Shown: positions 35,301-47,308, counted from the first letter of the stretch. The stretch: 64,000 nt of DNA from Lindgomyces ingoldianus (GCF_010093535.1 NW_022985209.1:302319-366318), one strand, 5' to 3'. Program-made: numbers and translations. Notes: generated by a model not told the origin, from the sequence alone.

Positions 35301-36470
35301 ACATTAGCTAATAGCTAACACGCCTAAATAGAACTAGATATAAGCGCTAAAAAATATAATAATTATAATAAAGTAACATACTACATAGCTATGTCTGTTA
35401 CACTAGTAATAGGGAGCTCTAACTTTATTAGTAAGAAAGTTAAAAAAGAGTCTGTAGTTATTATAAACTAGGTAGAAAGTAGGCAATAAGTCTATATAGC
35501 AATAATATAAAAAGATAACACTGTATAATAAAAAAGAAAGAATAGGTTAAAAAAGAAAGGTACTAATTAAAAAAAGTTAAAGTAGATTAGAGATAGATTA
35601 ACTTTAAGTAAATTAAAATCCTGCCTATTAAAATAGAGCGTAGTAAGGCTTATACTACACTAAATAAATTTATTTTTTTAAAGTCTTTAAAAGTATAACT
35701 CTTTTTAAAACAGCGTCTTTATTAAGTTTAAAAAAAGACTTAATTAAGCTAAAAACCTCTAAGAAAAAATCTTACATAAAAAAGAATTTAAGCTATCTAA
35801 ACTTATTATCTTAAGCAATAAAACACCTTTAAGCCCTTACCCCCTATGTAATAGTTTGTAGTATGTAAATATGCTTTTAATTTTAATATAATTAGTATAG
35901 CTTTATAGCTTAAAGAAAAAAAGAAATAGTTAAAAGTGTTTTACATTAGGCTAATATTATGTTAGGTGTAATCTTAAGGCCTTTACAATCCTTTATAAAG
36001 GTTAGTAGATAATGTAGAATAACTTAATACACTTACATACATTATAAATAGCTATAATATAGTAGCTTACTATAACTTATTATTATTATAAAGTAAGGTT
36101 AACTAAGGCTGTAAAAGTATTAAAGCAGATAATGTCTAGTTAGAAAAGATTAGAACAGGTTAGAGCAGATATAGAGCTAAAGCCTAAAGTTGCACTACTG
36201 TTTTGCTTAACTAGGGGGAGATTCTCTAGAACCCTCTTTTTGCCTGCAGCAGGCTTTGCTTAGAAGGTCTTAGCAGAGCTAATTACATTTAGCAGGAAAA
36301 ATTACACTGTAGAAGTAATTTTTACACCCCTAACTGTGCAGTAGTTAATTATAATAGGAAAAAAAGAAGATAGGATTAAGCATGTAGCATAGCAGAACAA
36401 TTACTTAAAGCTTAAAAACAAACAGTAACGCAGCTTTTTAGTTACTAATTTTCTACTAATTAAATTAATA
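26391..36470. mobile_element. Unclassified RIP-mutated relic(s), about 10 kb
   Basis: Long AT-rich stretch with stops everywhere. In places the plus strand keeps protein-like sense. At about 27776-27880 it reads CxxC, about 20 residues, then SCANCYYSAK, a zinc-finger-like pair. Near 28380-28500 and 36130-36340 (KRLEQVRADIELKPKVALLF) compact hydrophobic/charged segments are readable. No LTR pair, TIR, reverse transcriptase or helicase motif was found by eye. It ends abruptly at about 36470 against GC-balanced DNA. It could be one large element or several. Confidence 0.4.
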
Positions 36471-36998
36471 GCCGGCTTATATCCAGACTAATAGGAGAGA
36501 GGGCTTGGCGGTAGAGATAGTGTAATATTTGATGAAACGAGATAGGGTGGGACGGTGCGGAACTAAGCGGAACTAGGCAAGAAACGCTGACGGGGTTGCA
36601 GGGGTTGGACTTGGCACTTTGCTGCAAGGCACACAAAAAGTAGCGACAAGAAAATCCCCCCAAAAAAATGAGTCAAAAGTCCTCAGACATAGAGTTACTA
36701 TTGTAATCCTCACATTGTTGTTACTCAACCTCATTCTCATTCTGATCCTCATCTTCATTGTCAGAGGCCACACCACCTGCAGCCCATCCGCCCACACGTA
36801 TCGATCGTCAGCGAGTCCCCCGCACATTTTTCCAGCTTGCCGGATCGCCCATGCAGCCTATCCATCCATTCAGCCTGGCCACCCACACACCATTTTCGGC
36901 CTGCCGCTCGCACGTATCCAACTGGCGCTATCTGTCGATAACGCACCTCTTCTTGAGGAGCGTGTGCTCGGCTAACCAGGACTTCTACTCGTCCTGCG
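36471..36998. promoter_or_regulatory. Upstream region of the DHCR24-like gene
   Basis: GC-balanced, unmutated. Several overlapping short open frames on both strands have no recognisable content. It presumably contains the promoter and 5' UTR of the following gene. Confidence 0.5.
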
Positions 36999-38489
36999 AT
37001 GGCACCGCACGAAGAAGTGGTTGCCCACATTGCAGCTGCAGTAGGGGCCTTCTTTAGTAGCAAGCAATCGTTTCGCATCTTCCATGGGTCGACCAACAGC
37101 ACTCGCCCCGCCCATGACAGCCGTGTTGTCGATATCACTGCGCTTTGCAATATTCTGAAGGTTGACAGACAGTCCAGTACGGCCACTGTTGAACCAAATG
37201 TTCCCATGGACAAGCTCGTCCAGGCTACTCTTGCTCATGGCATGATCCCCCCAATTGTGATGGAGTTTCCAGGCATCACAGTGGGTGGAGGCTATGCTGG
37301 GTCTGCAGGCGAGAGTAGCTCCTTTAAGTATGGGTACTTTGATCAGACTGTAAGATCAGTTGAGATGGTTCTTGCGACTGGAGAGGTTATCACGGCTTCT
37401 GAGTCTGAAAACGCTGATATATTCAAGGGAGCGGCTGGGGCTCTTGGGAGTTTAGGTATCATAACAAAGCTTGAACTAAGGCTTATTCCAGCCAAACGTT
37501 TCGTTAAGTTGATATACCATCCATACTCGACCAGGCATGACACCATCAAGGCTCTCCGACAGGCAACAGAGGACCCAGACAACGATTACGTGGATGGTAT
37601 CATGTTCTCTAACACTCACGGAGTTCTGATGACTGGTCAGTTGATTAATGATATTCCACCGTCTGAAAGTCCGCAGAAATTTAGTGGGTCGTGGGATCCC
37701 TGGTTCTATCTCCATGCAATGGAAAAGCCTCTTGGGAAACAATCTACCGACTATATACCAATAGCCGAGTATCTGTTCCGTTATGATCGAGGTGGCTTCT
37801 GGGTCGGAAAACAGGCATTCAAATACTTCGGCTTTGTCCCATTCAACCGATTCACTCGGTGGTTCCTTAACGATTTCATGCATACTCGGATGATGTACAG
37901 AGCGTTGCACGGAAATAACATGTCTTTTGGGACTATGATCCACGACCTTTCCCTGCCTTACGACACTGTGGAGGAGTTCATCGACTATACAACCCAGAGG
38001 CTTGGGATTTGGCCCCTGTGGCTCTGCCCTCTGCGCGCCATGGATCCCCCAACATTCCATCCTTGCACCACTAGTCCAAAACGAGGCGAAACACCCCAGC
38101 CAATGCTCAACATCGGTCTCTGGGGCGCGGCTTCGAAGGACATGGACACCTTTATTCGCCAGAACCGAGATTTAGAAGCCTGGCTCACAGAGCTAGGCGG
38201 TCGCAAGGTCCTGTACTCCCACACCTATTATACAGAAGAGGAGTTTTGGCAACTGTATGATCGGAAGTGGTACGAGGCACTGAGGCAGCGCTACTCCGCT
38301 ACTACTCTACCAACTGTGTATGACAAGGTGAAGGTCGACGTTTCTCGGCAGATGCAAACTCGAAATGTACCTTGGGTTCGAAGACTGGCGCTATTGTGGC
38401 CTTTTGCCGGATTTTTGGGGATATGGTGCGCAATTCGAAGCAAAGATTATCTTATTCATAGGCGGTTGAGCTGGATGAAAGGAAGTTAG
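36999..38489 (+). CDS. DHCR24/DWF1-like FAD-linked oxidoreductase
   Basis: Single exon, 496 aa, close to the usual length of Delta(24)-sterol reductase-like proteins. The N-terminal FAD_binding_4-type domain reads FRIFHGSTNSTR (about residues 25-36), STATVEPNVPMDKLV, then the FAD-loop segment MEFPGITVGGGYAGSAGESS and KYGYFDQTV, and GALGSLGIITKLELRLIPA. The C-terminal part has the family's Trp/Tyr-rich ends (YTEEEFWQLYDRKWYEALRQRY, TVYDKVKVD) and a hydrophobic stretch, LALLWPFAGFLGIWCAI, that may touch a membrane. The expected reaction is reduction of a sterol side-chain or related C=C bond, but the fungal substrate is unknown. The frame is fully open, with no RIP-type stops, although mutated transposon DNA lies on both sides. 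Confidence 0.9.
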   Translation: MAPHEEVVAHIAAAVGAFFSSKQSFRIFHGSTNSTRPAHDSRVVDITALCNILKVDRQSSTATVEPNVPMDKLVQATLAHGMIPPIVMEFPGITVGGGYAGSAGESSSFKYGYFDQTVRSVEMVLATGEVITASESENADIFKGAAGALGSLGIITKLELRLIPAKRFVKLIYHPYSTRHDTIKALRQATEDPDNDYVDGIMFSNTHGVLMTGQLINDIPPSESPQKFSGSWDPWFYLHAMEKPLGKQSTDYIPIAEYLFRYDRGGFWVGKQAFKYFGFVPFNRFTRWFLNDFMHTRMMYRALHGNNMSFGTMIHDLSLPYDTVEEFIDYTTQRLGIWPLWLCPLRAMDPPTFHPCTTSPKRGETPQPMLNIGLWGAASKDMDTFIRQNRDLEAWLTELGGRKVLYSHTYYTEEEFWQLYDRKWYEALRQRYSATTLPTVYDKVKVDVSRQMQTRNVPWVRRLALLWPFAGFLGIWCAIRSKDYLIHRRLSWMKGS

Positions 38490-38788
38490 GGAAGAAGTAT
38501 TAAACAATTGAACAATAGGCTTGCTAGCTTCTAGTTGAGATCTGCGATTCGTTCCAGGAATTGTAGAGACCTGAGTTGATATTAATATAGTAAGTAGCTA
38601 GAAACTAATTTTATACTAGTAGTTAAAGCTTTACTAGATTATTAAAAGCGTGAAATACGCACTTATAGTTGTAACTAAAAGGTAGAATTATTATAAAATT
38701 AATTATAAAGCGTGCTAAATTAAGGTATTTTAACCTTTAACTAATGTAGTAACAGATAACGTTAGAATTACTTTATTTAAATTACTTA
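38490..38788. other. Downstream flank passing into RIP DNA
   Basis: About 90 bp of GC-balanced 3' flank, then AT-rich sequence. No gene. Confidence 0.5.
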
Positions 38789-38852
38789 ACGTACTTTACA
38801 GGCAAGTTGCTTACATACTTAAGTTGCTTACTTTTACTAAGACCCTACTAAA

Positions 38853-39471
38853 TGTTACGGCCAACAGTCAGACCGTAATGACCCAACTGGCTGTCCCACA
38901 CAGCCCGAACAACGTCGGATGGAAAACGCTTAGCCCCGCGCTGAGCGAATCACGTGACAGGACAGATAAGGAATGGCTCCAGCTTTTAGACAAAAGCCTG
39001 GCGGAATGCATCGTCCAATGAGGACCTTAGCATTGCAGGCAGTGCAGGTATTGCAGGCTGTTGCAGGCAATGCATGCAGCACCTGCAACGCATGCAAGCG
39101 CATGCAAACCCTATGTATATAGTCCTAATCACAACTATAGTTAGAAGGTTATAATTACTGTTTAGTTTATTATCTACTCTTACCCCTTTAATAAACTAAG
39201 AAGCATTAAAACCTTTATAAATAAGACATTACTAACTTGTATATCTTACACTATATATACCTCTACTCCTATCCCCACAGATTAGGTTTACTAGCTCCCT
39301 ATACAGCCGCTGGGTTAAACCACAAGCCTGCCTACTCTACCCTCTCCATTCCCGCACTCTGCTAGACAGACTGTACACCTAATCTAGCTAAGTTCTCCCC
39401 TCTCTACTAAATATTATTATAGGCTAACGTACTCCTAAAAATACTATTTTGCTAGAGTAAGGATTGTAACA
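38853..39471 (+). repeat. 5' LTR of gypsy A
   Basis: 619 bp. The first about 200 bp (outer side) are unmutated relative to the 3' LTR; the last about 150 bp (inner side) are mutated. It contains a TGCA/GCAGG-rich tract at 39035-39110. Confidence 0.95.
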
Positions 39472-42400
39472 GTAATCACTGCTACCTGCAAAGTATAGCT
39501 ACTACTACTTTAGACATTAGCATGACAGGCGCTTCAGCTGCTGGCACTAGCTAGACCCCCACAGCAACTAAAGAAGCATAAAATTAGCAGATACTCTATC
39601 TTTAAAACAAGCTTAGACAGCTTAAACAGCACCTCTAGCTACAGGCATAATAAGGAACCCTAAACGCCTACTAGATCTAAGCCCTCTAGCTAAAAATAGC
39701 TAACCTTAGAAACATTACTTAAGAAAGAACTAGTATTAAGTCTAAAAAGACCTTACGCTTAGCCCCCCCTAAAGCATTTAATAGCTCTGCTAAAGACTTA
39801 AAACCTTTCTTTACTAAATGCTACCTTTACATGTAATACAACAAAGGTGCCTTTAAAATAAATAAAGAAATAATTTTATAGATAAGCTTATACTTAGAAA
39901 GATTACCTACTATTTAGTTCTAACTTTATGCTAATAATTAGATAAGCTATAAGGCAAATAGTAAACCTTTATTACTAAAAACATAAAAAGTCTTTAACAA
40001 CTTTAATTTATTTAAAGCAGCTCTAACTATAATCTATAGGCTAGTTAATAAAGAAAAATAAGCAGTTAATAAGATAAACGCTCTCTAATAGAGCAACAGC
40101 TCTGTCTAATAATATGCAGCCTGCTTTAGGGAACTGCTAGCCATCTATAGATAGACAGACAAGAAGGCTGTAGGACAAATGTTCTACAAAGGGCTTTTAG
40201 ATACTATTAAAAATAAATTTACTTATACTAGAAAGCCTAAAAGCTTTAAGGATTACATTAAAAAAGCACTTACTTATAATAAAAGACATGCTAAATAATG
40301 TAGTAAAAAAGAAAAAGGCTAGACAACTAGAAAACCTAACTAGTTCTAGAAGAAGAAAAAAGTTCTACAGGCTAATAGTAAACCTATAGACCTTAGTTAC
40401 GCTAAACACATGCGTAGCTTCTCTAAGAAAAAAAGTAATACCTCTAGAAGTATAAGGCCACCCCTAAATAAGGAATAGAAGAAATAGCTTAAAGAAAAAG
40501 CATGCCTTAACTGCAGAAAAGTAGGCTACTTCTGTTAAAAATGCCTAGACTCTAAATAACTAGGGAATAAAAATAGTAGATTAACTATAAAAGTAATGTA
40601 TATAAAATAAGGTCTAACAGAATAAGAGATCCTAGAAAGATTAGATAAACAACTCTGCTAGTAATACAGAGATAATTATAAATCTAAAAGATGCTTTATA
40701 GAATACTAAAAAGTTAAAGTATAAGATAATAATAAAGCCTTTAAAGCACTAAAACAGGCAGCTACTTATAAAGGATAGTAAGGCTATACCTAAGCTGCAA
40801 CATATGTCGCGAACATTTTAAAAAAAAAAGAAAAGTTTTCTTTAGAATAACTAATAATAAGAATCTTTGCTTAGAAGCTAAGATATTAATTTACTTATAG
40901 TAACTGCTAGAAATATAGTAATACACATAACATATAAAGCTGTAAAAAATTAATGTATAAAGTGCGCATTAATAATAATGCTAAAACCTACAGTATACTA
41001 AAAGAAATTGCTAAGACACATTACACAGTTATAAACACTAAAGAATAATAAAAGATGTTCTAGAAAATTCTTAACAACAGAAAAGGCTCTAACTAGTAAT
41101 GCACACTACTATTAACACCTAACCTATGTTAAGAACAAACTACTACTTCTCCCCTAGCATTAGCTATTACCTGCAAAGACCTAGAAATCTAATAAGATAA
41201 GAGATATTATATTCCCTGTAGAAGTAAGTAACATAATAAGTTCTAGTGTACCTACTAAAGTTACCTGCTATAAATAATAAGAACTAAGGAATATCTAAGG
41301 TAGACATAAGTTTAACTAATCCTAGTACAAAACAACCTTTAGGGATGTCCCTACACCTAGTACCTATGCAGCAATAAATACTGTATTAAGCACTAGCTAA
41401 CTAAGCATAGGGCTAGCTAATGCCTTATTAATAGAGTATAGTGTAAAATAAATTTAACTTAAAACAGAAGAACTTATTACTAAAGCTAAAAGAACTAACA
41501 ACTAGATATCCTTTAACATACTACTGCTAAGAGGCAAATACTAAGCAATACTAGGCTATAACTAGCTCTATAAGCATAACCTACTAATTAATTAGTAAAC
41601 TATGTCCTTAACTAACTAGAATTGCAAGGAAGCAGCACAGTTAGCCTTCTATAAAGACTTTAGTAGGACCTATTAGCAAGAAATGTAAAAAAGTTCCCCT
41701 GTTAGGAACTAGAGGCCTAGGCTGTCTAGCTAATAAAGGAAGAGCTAGAAGAAATCTTTTTTAAAGAATTTAAAAAAGAATAAGACCTTAATTAGGTTAG
41801 AATCTATTAAATAACCTATAAAACAACTAGACTACTAGAAGAATACTAAGACTATAAGAATATGTTTAAGACCCTAGAAGATCTAAGAGAACTGCTACTA
41901 CATTAGCCCTAGGATTACGCTATTAATTTTAAGCTAAACCTACAGCTAAAAACACATAAACTATAACCCCTAATAAAAGCTTAGAAGGACGCTTTGCAAA
42001 AGTACGTAGACAGAATGCTAGCTTAAGAACACATTAGAGAAAGCAACAGTTTAGTAGCATTAGCAGTAGTTTTTACAAAGAAGAAAAATAGCAAAGTAAA
42101 AGTATGTTAAGATTACTAAACCTTAAATAATAACACTATAAGGGATTAATACTCTTTACTAATTATTTAAGACATTATAAACTAACTTAAAGGAACTAAA
42201 CACTTTACTAAGTTTAATGTCTAAGATAGATTTAACAAAATAAGGATTAAAAAAGAACACAAATAGATAATAGCTTTTTAAACCTTAGGAGGATTATATA
42301 AACTTCTTATTATGCTATTTAGACTAACTAACGCCTTAGCAACCTTCTAATAAGTTATTAACACTGCACTTAACCCCTACCTAGATATATTTGTACTTAT

Positions 42401-43468
42401 GTATCTAAACAACGTTCTAATATACACTAAAAAGGACTAAGAAGACTATGTATCTAAAGTAAAACTTGTACTTAACTAACTCTAATAATATAGACTTTAC
42501 TTATAACTAAAAAAATGTAAGTTTAACATATAAAAAACTAAATACTTAGGATTTATTATTAATAAAGAAGAGATAAAGATAGACCCTGCTAAAGTAAATA
42601 AGGTACTTAACTAGCTAACACTAACAATAGTAACAGAAATTAAAGGATTTCTAGGCCTTACTAGCTACGTACAAAGAATAATTAAAGACTACTTAAAAAT
42701 TACACTTCCCCTTACAGACGCCACCTTAAAAGAAAGGGCAGCTTAGAAATTCTAATAGACAGTAGAAATAGAAGAAGCCTTTTAGAAGCTAAAATAAATA
42801 ATAACAAGCTACTCTATCCTTAGAATGTACAACTCTACACTAGAAACAAAAGTGCACACAGACGCCTTCTTAAGAGTAGAGGAAGCAGCACTCTCTTAAA
42901 AACAAGAAAATAGTTAATAGCATCTAGTAGCTTATTACTTAGCAAAGTTTACACTACTAGAACAGAAATATACTATCTCTAATAAGGAACTAAAAGCTAT
43001 AGTTAATGCATGCAGAAATTAGAAAGTTAAGCTCTAAGGTCTTAGTTAATAATTTATAATTCTTACTAACTATGTAAACTTTATTACCTTTTTTACTACT
43101 AAAAAACTCTCACCTATGCATGTACAATAGGCTATAGAACTTGCCTAATTTAATTTTATTATTAAACATGTAGCTAGAAGCAGCAACTAGCAGGTAGACG
43201 CCCTAAGTAGACATGCTAACTACTTTAAAAAAGATAAAGAAAATTCTAAAGAATTTATAATCTTTAAAAAAACTCTAGAAGAACTAATCTATAGAGGACT
43301 AGACTAAGAGAAACTACTATGTTCCTTTATAATAGTTAAACAAGAATAGAAAAACCTAATAAAGAAATATTATAAAGCCCCTATGTTTAGACACCTAGGA
43401 ATTAGATTGCTATAGAAGAAAATTAAAACAGCTATACTCTAAGAAGTACTCTAATTAAAACACTTATG

Positions 43469-44062
43469 TGTTACAATCCTTGCTTCGGGAAGCACTCAGG
43501 TCTGTTGGTATTCCTCGGGGGGAAGGAGGACGGATATAAGGGGCCAATCCGGTAGGGTGTACAGTCCTACGTACAGGCTATTGGGCTAATGGAGGCTTGT
43601 GGAGAGTGACCGGATTGTGGTTTGCCCTATGTGCGGCAGTAGGGAGGCCAGGGTCAAACAGTCCTTATCAGACAGGGTTAGAGGTATATATAGTGCAAGA
43701 TATACAAATAGTATTGCAGCTCCTTAGAAAGCTAAATGCTACTTAGTCTATGTAGAGAATAAACTAAACGTTAAACACACCTTCTAAAGGTTGTTTAAAG
43801 TGGGAACTATATACATGTGCTGGGACGCTAAGGGGAGTTGGCGGAGTCTATGGGAGCCTGCTAAGGGGAGCTCCTTGAGCTCCCTTGAGCTCCCCCAAGA
43901 CGCGGCCTGTTTCCTTACTAGACAACGCATTCTTCTATAATCTCGGGCAGCCGCGCTATCTCCTTGTCTTCTGATTGGTCTGTAAGCGAGCCCTGTCCCA
44001 ATCCAGCTAGATTGTGGAGCACCGCGGGTGGAGTTACGTTGGTCCAACCATAGACCGTAACA
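43469..44062. mobile_element. Unmutated 594-bp solo LTR inside gypsy A
   Basis: Begins TGTTACAATCC, ends GACCGTAACA, and is flanked by TTATG at 43464-43468 and 44063-44067. It interrupts the gypsy coding region between RNase H and integrase. Its composition is GC-balanced with intact CpG and CpA, unlike both flanks, so it arrived after its host was mutated. It contains a TATATATAGTGC promoter-like box at about 43686. Open frames at 43784-44100 are not regarded as genes. Confidence 0.85.
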
Positions 44063-45909
44063 TTATGTACTAAAGTCTTACAGGAATGTAATACCCGCAA
44101 CTAAAATAATTCTAGACAACACAAGCCCTATAGATTACTTTAGCTAATTATAGCACTAACCTAGCTATAGATAATAATAACTATAGACTTTATTACTAGA
44201 CTGCCACCCTTACGCAAACTTAGTACAAAAAGACTCTATAATATAATCACACAGGTTATAGACAAAACTACTAAATTTGTTTACTTATAGCTATTAAAAA
44301 AAACAATTACAGCTAAAGAATTTATGTTTAAACTAGAAAAAAACGTCCTAGCTATTTATAGTTACCCTAAGATTATTATCTTAGACTATAATAAATTATT
44401 TACTAGTAAATTCTAAACAGCTATAATTAAACACCTTAGAATTAACTATAAACTCTCTACTGCTTATTACTTATAAATAGACAGACAAACAGAAAGAGTA
44501 AACACAGAAGTAGAAAAGTATCTACGCAAATATGTATTATATAAGTAGACAGACTAGGCAGAATAGCTGCTAATAGCGCAGTTTACTATTAACACCTTAG
44601 AATTAGCTACTACTAAAGAAACCCTATATAAAGCTAATTTTAAATACGCTCTAAGATATAAGCTCTATAAAGCACAGCTAACAGACCTCTCTAAAGCTAT
44701 AGACTGCACAACTAAACTTTTAGAGTTGCACTAGAAACTTACTAAAAAAGCGTAGTTAGCTAAGGAAGCTATAGAAAAAACAATAAATTAAAGAAAAAAA
44801 CTAGCACTAGAAATACACTCTAATAATTACATATACTTAGACATAAAGAATCTTAAAACACTTAGGCCCTCTAGAAAGCTAGCTAAAAAACATATAAAAC
44901 TATACTAAGTTATATAAACACGCCCTAGTATTTGCAAACTTAAGCTTTCTAAAGAAATGCAGATACATCCTTAGTTCTATGTCTTTAAGCTTAAACTTAC
45001 GCCTAAGACTATTCTACTTGCCACTACTAGATAGAAAGAAGAAGAAAAGAAATATAAAGTAGAAAGAATTTTAGACTATAAAAAAGACAAATACCTAGTA
45101 AAATAGAAAAGATAGCTTACTAGCAAAAATACCTAAGAACCTATTAAAAGCCTGTTAAACACTCCTTAGGCCTTTTATAAATACCTAGAGTCCTTTCTAA
45201 ATAAAACTATTCTAGAGAAAGCTCTCTAGACTAGAAAACACTATTATTAGTTAAAACTATAGTAGCATTAGCTAGCTATAATGTAGGAAGTCTGTAACCA
45301 TTTAACATAGGTTAAAAAGAAGGAAGACTAGCTGCTTCTGCTTTAAGCGCTTTAAGCTTATCTAGTAATAAAAGGTCTTTTTTTAGATACTTTGCTTTTT
45401 AATCTACTAAAACCTTTAACTACTTCTAAACCTATTCTTGCTAAGCTATAAAAGACTAAAGACGCCTTAAAGACTTAGCTTACTTTTGCATCTCTCTTTT
45501 CTTTTCTTTTGTTTTCTTCTTTTTAGCTGCTTCTAGCTCTCTAAGTAGCTTTTTCTTCTCACACTTTAAATAATCTTAGGCTGCATTAGAAATAAAAGTG
45601 TTATAGTAACTACCTTTTTGCACACACTCTACACACTTGTCTAATAATAAGGATATTATGTAGGAGAAACTATAAGACTAGCATAGACTACAGGGACGCA
45701 TCTTTATACAATAAAGAGGATTAAGGCAAGTAACAGTATAAAGGCAACAGATAACAGCAGAAGAATAAAAAACCTAACAAGGCATAGTTAAGAAAGATTA
45801 GTATTAGACTAGCTTTTAAAGACAGAAATGCACTAGCTAAAAAGAAAATCTAACACTTGCAATAGAAAAAACATAACAGTAAAGACGCTAATTAGAAGGG
45901 AAGCCTGCG

Positions 45910-46528
45910 TGCTACAGCTAACAGTTAGACTATAATAACCTAACTAGCTGTCCTACATAGCCTAAACAACGTTAGATAGAAAACGCTTAGCCCTACGCTA
46001 AGCAAATTACGTGACAGGACAGATAAGGAATAGCTCTAGCTTTTAGACAAAAGCCTAGCAGAATGCATTGTCTAATAAGGACCTTAGCGTTGCAGGCAGT
46101 GCAGGTATTGTAGGCTGTTGCAGGCAATGCATGCAGCACCTGCAACGCATGCAAGCGCATGTAAACCCTATGTATATAGTCCTAATCACAACTATAGTTA
46201 GAAGGTTGTAATTACTGTTTAGTTTATTATCTACTCTTACCCCTTTAATAAACTAAGAAGCATTAAAACCTTTATAAATAGGACATTGCTAACTTGTATA
46301 TCTTACACTATATATACCTCTACTTCTATTCCCACAGATTAGGTTTACTAGCTCCCTATACAGCCGCTGGGTTAAACCACAAGCCTGCCTACTCTACCCT
46401 CTCTATTCCCGCACTCTGCTGGACGGACTGTACACCCAATCTAGCTAAGTTCTCCCCTCTCCACTAAATATCATTATAGGCCGACGTACTCCCGAAAATA
46501 CCATTTCGCCGGAGTAAGGATTGTAACA
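45910..46528 (+). repeat. 3' LTR of gypsy A
   Basis: 619 bp. The inner start is mutated (TGCTACAGCTAAC), while the outer end keeps C and G (CCGACGTACTCCCGAAAATA). Confidence 0.95.
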
Positions 46529-47308
46529 CTAAACTACTTAGATATGCTAAAAGAATATTAAATATAGCTTACACTCTAAGCTTTTAAATTAAATATAAAA
46601 CTTTTAAAAAAACATGCTATAGCTATGTATAAAGTTTTTTAAAAAATAATAAAAAACTATAGCACTAGACAACTTTTACAAGCTAATTCTATAGCTAACT
46701 TATAAAGGCTAGGTAATCATAAGAAGTAGGTAATTATTAAGACTATACTTAAGCTATATGCATATAGATTTTCCTCTTAAATAGCATTTATAGCTAATAT
46801 AGCTAATTCTTTACACGCTAAGCATAATCTAGGCTATATTAGCATAAACTAGCCTAGTATATTTAGAAAGTGTTATCTAGAGCTTAAAGTAACATTTAAG
46901 CGTAGTATAACTATAAAAAAAGCTTTTTATAAAGGTCCTAGAGTAATTTAAAGCAGGTTTAGCCTTATAGAGAATATTAAAGCTAAGTATAGCATCTAGA
47001 ATAATAACATGTATAACTTTAGCAAGATAGGCTTTATTATAGGCTAAATATTTATTAACTATACTTATGCTTAAAACTTTACTTTAAGCTTTAAATAATG
47101 CTTTATAAACATACTAGGCTAGTTTATGCTAATATAGCCTAGATTACGCTTAGCGCGCAAAGAATTAGCTATATTAGCTATAAATGCTATCTAAGGGGAA
47201 AATCCTTGCGCATATAGCTTAAGCATAGTCTTGACAATCACCTGCTCCTTGTTATTGCCTAGCCTTTGTAAGTTAGCTGTAGAATTAGCTTATAAAGGCT
47301 CTACTTTA

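Larger units (their letters stand above)
38853..46528 (+). mobile_element. Ty3/gypsy chromovirus-type element A
   Basis: Two 619-bp LTRs (38853-39471 and 45910-46528), TG...CA ends, target duplication CTAAA at 38848-38852 and 46529-46533. The order gag - reverse transcriptase - RNase H - integrase - chromodomain is readable on the plus strand: a CCHC-type knuckle at 40503-40544, reverse transcriptase at about 42080-42480, RNase H and DALSRHAN at about 42840-43220, integrase at about 44150-44760, and a chromodomain-like KDKYLVKW...EP at about 45069-45150. AGAAGGGAAGC just before the 3' LTR is a polypurine-like tract. The whole interior is RIP-mutated and dead. A later solo LTR splits the start of the integrase. 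Confidence 0.9.
38789..47308. mobile_element. Foldback element copy A5, split by gypsy A
   Basis: The left end (ACGTACTTTACAGGC...) occupies 38789-38852 and resumes at 46534 after the gypsy element. It then follows the same path as the foldback at 50887-51986: transposase 5' half, then the shared switch point (TATTTATTAACTATACTTATG at about 47050) into its own inverted 5' end. The right arm is broken off at about 47305. Confidence 0.75.

Noticed and set aside
36460..37213. Open frames upstream of and overlapping the DHCR24-like gene
   Set aside because: Different frames or strand from the clear coding sequence; no family features.
43784..44100. Two minus-strand open frames
   Set aside because: They lie within or across the end of a solo LTR, and no protein features are visible.
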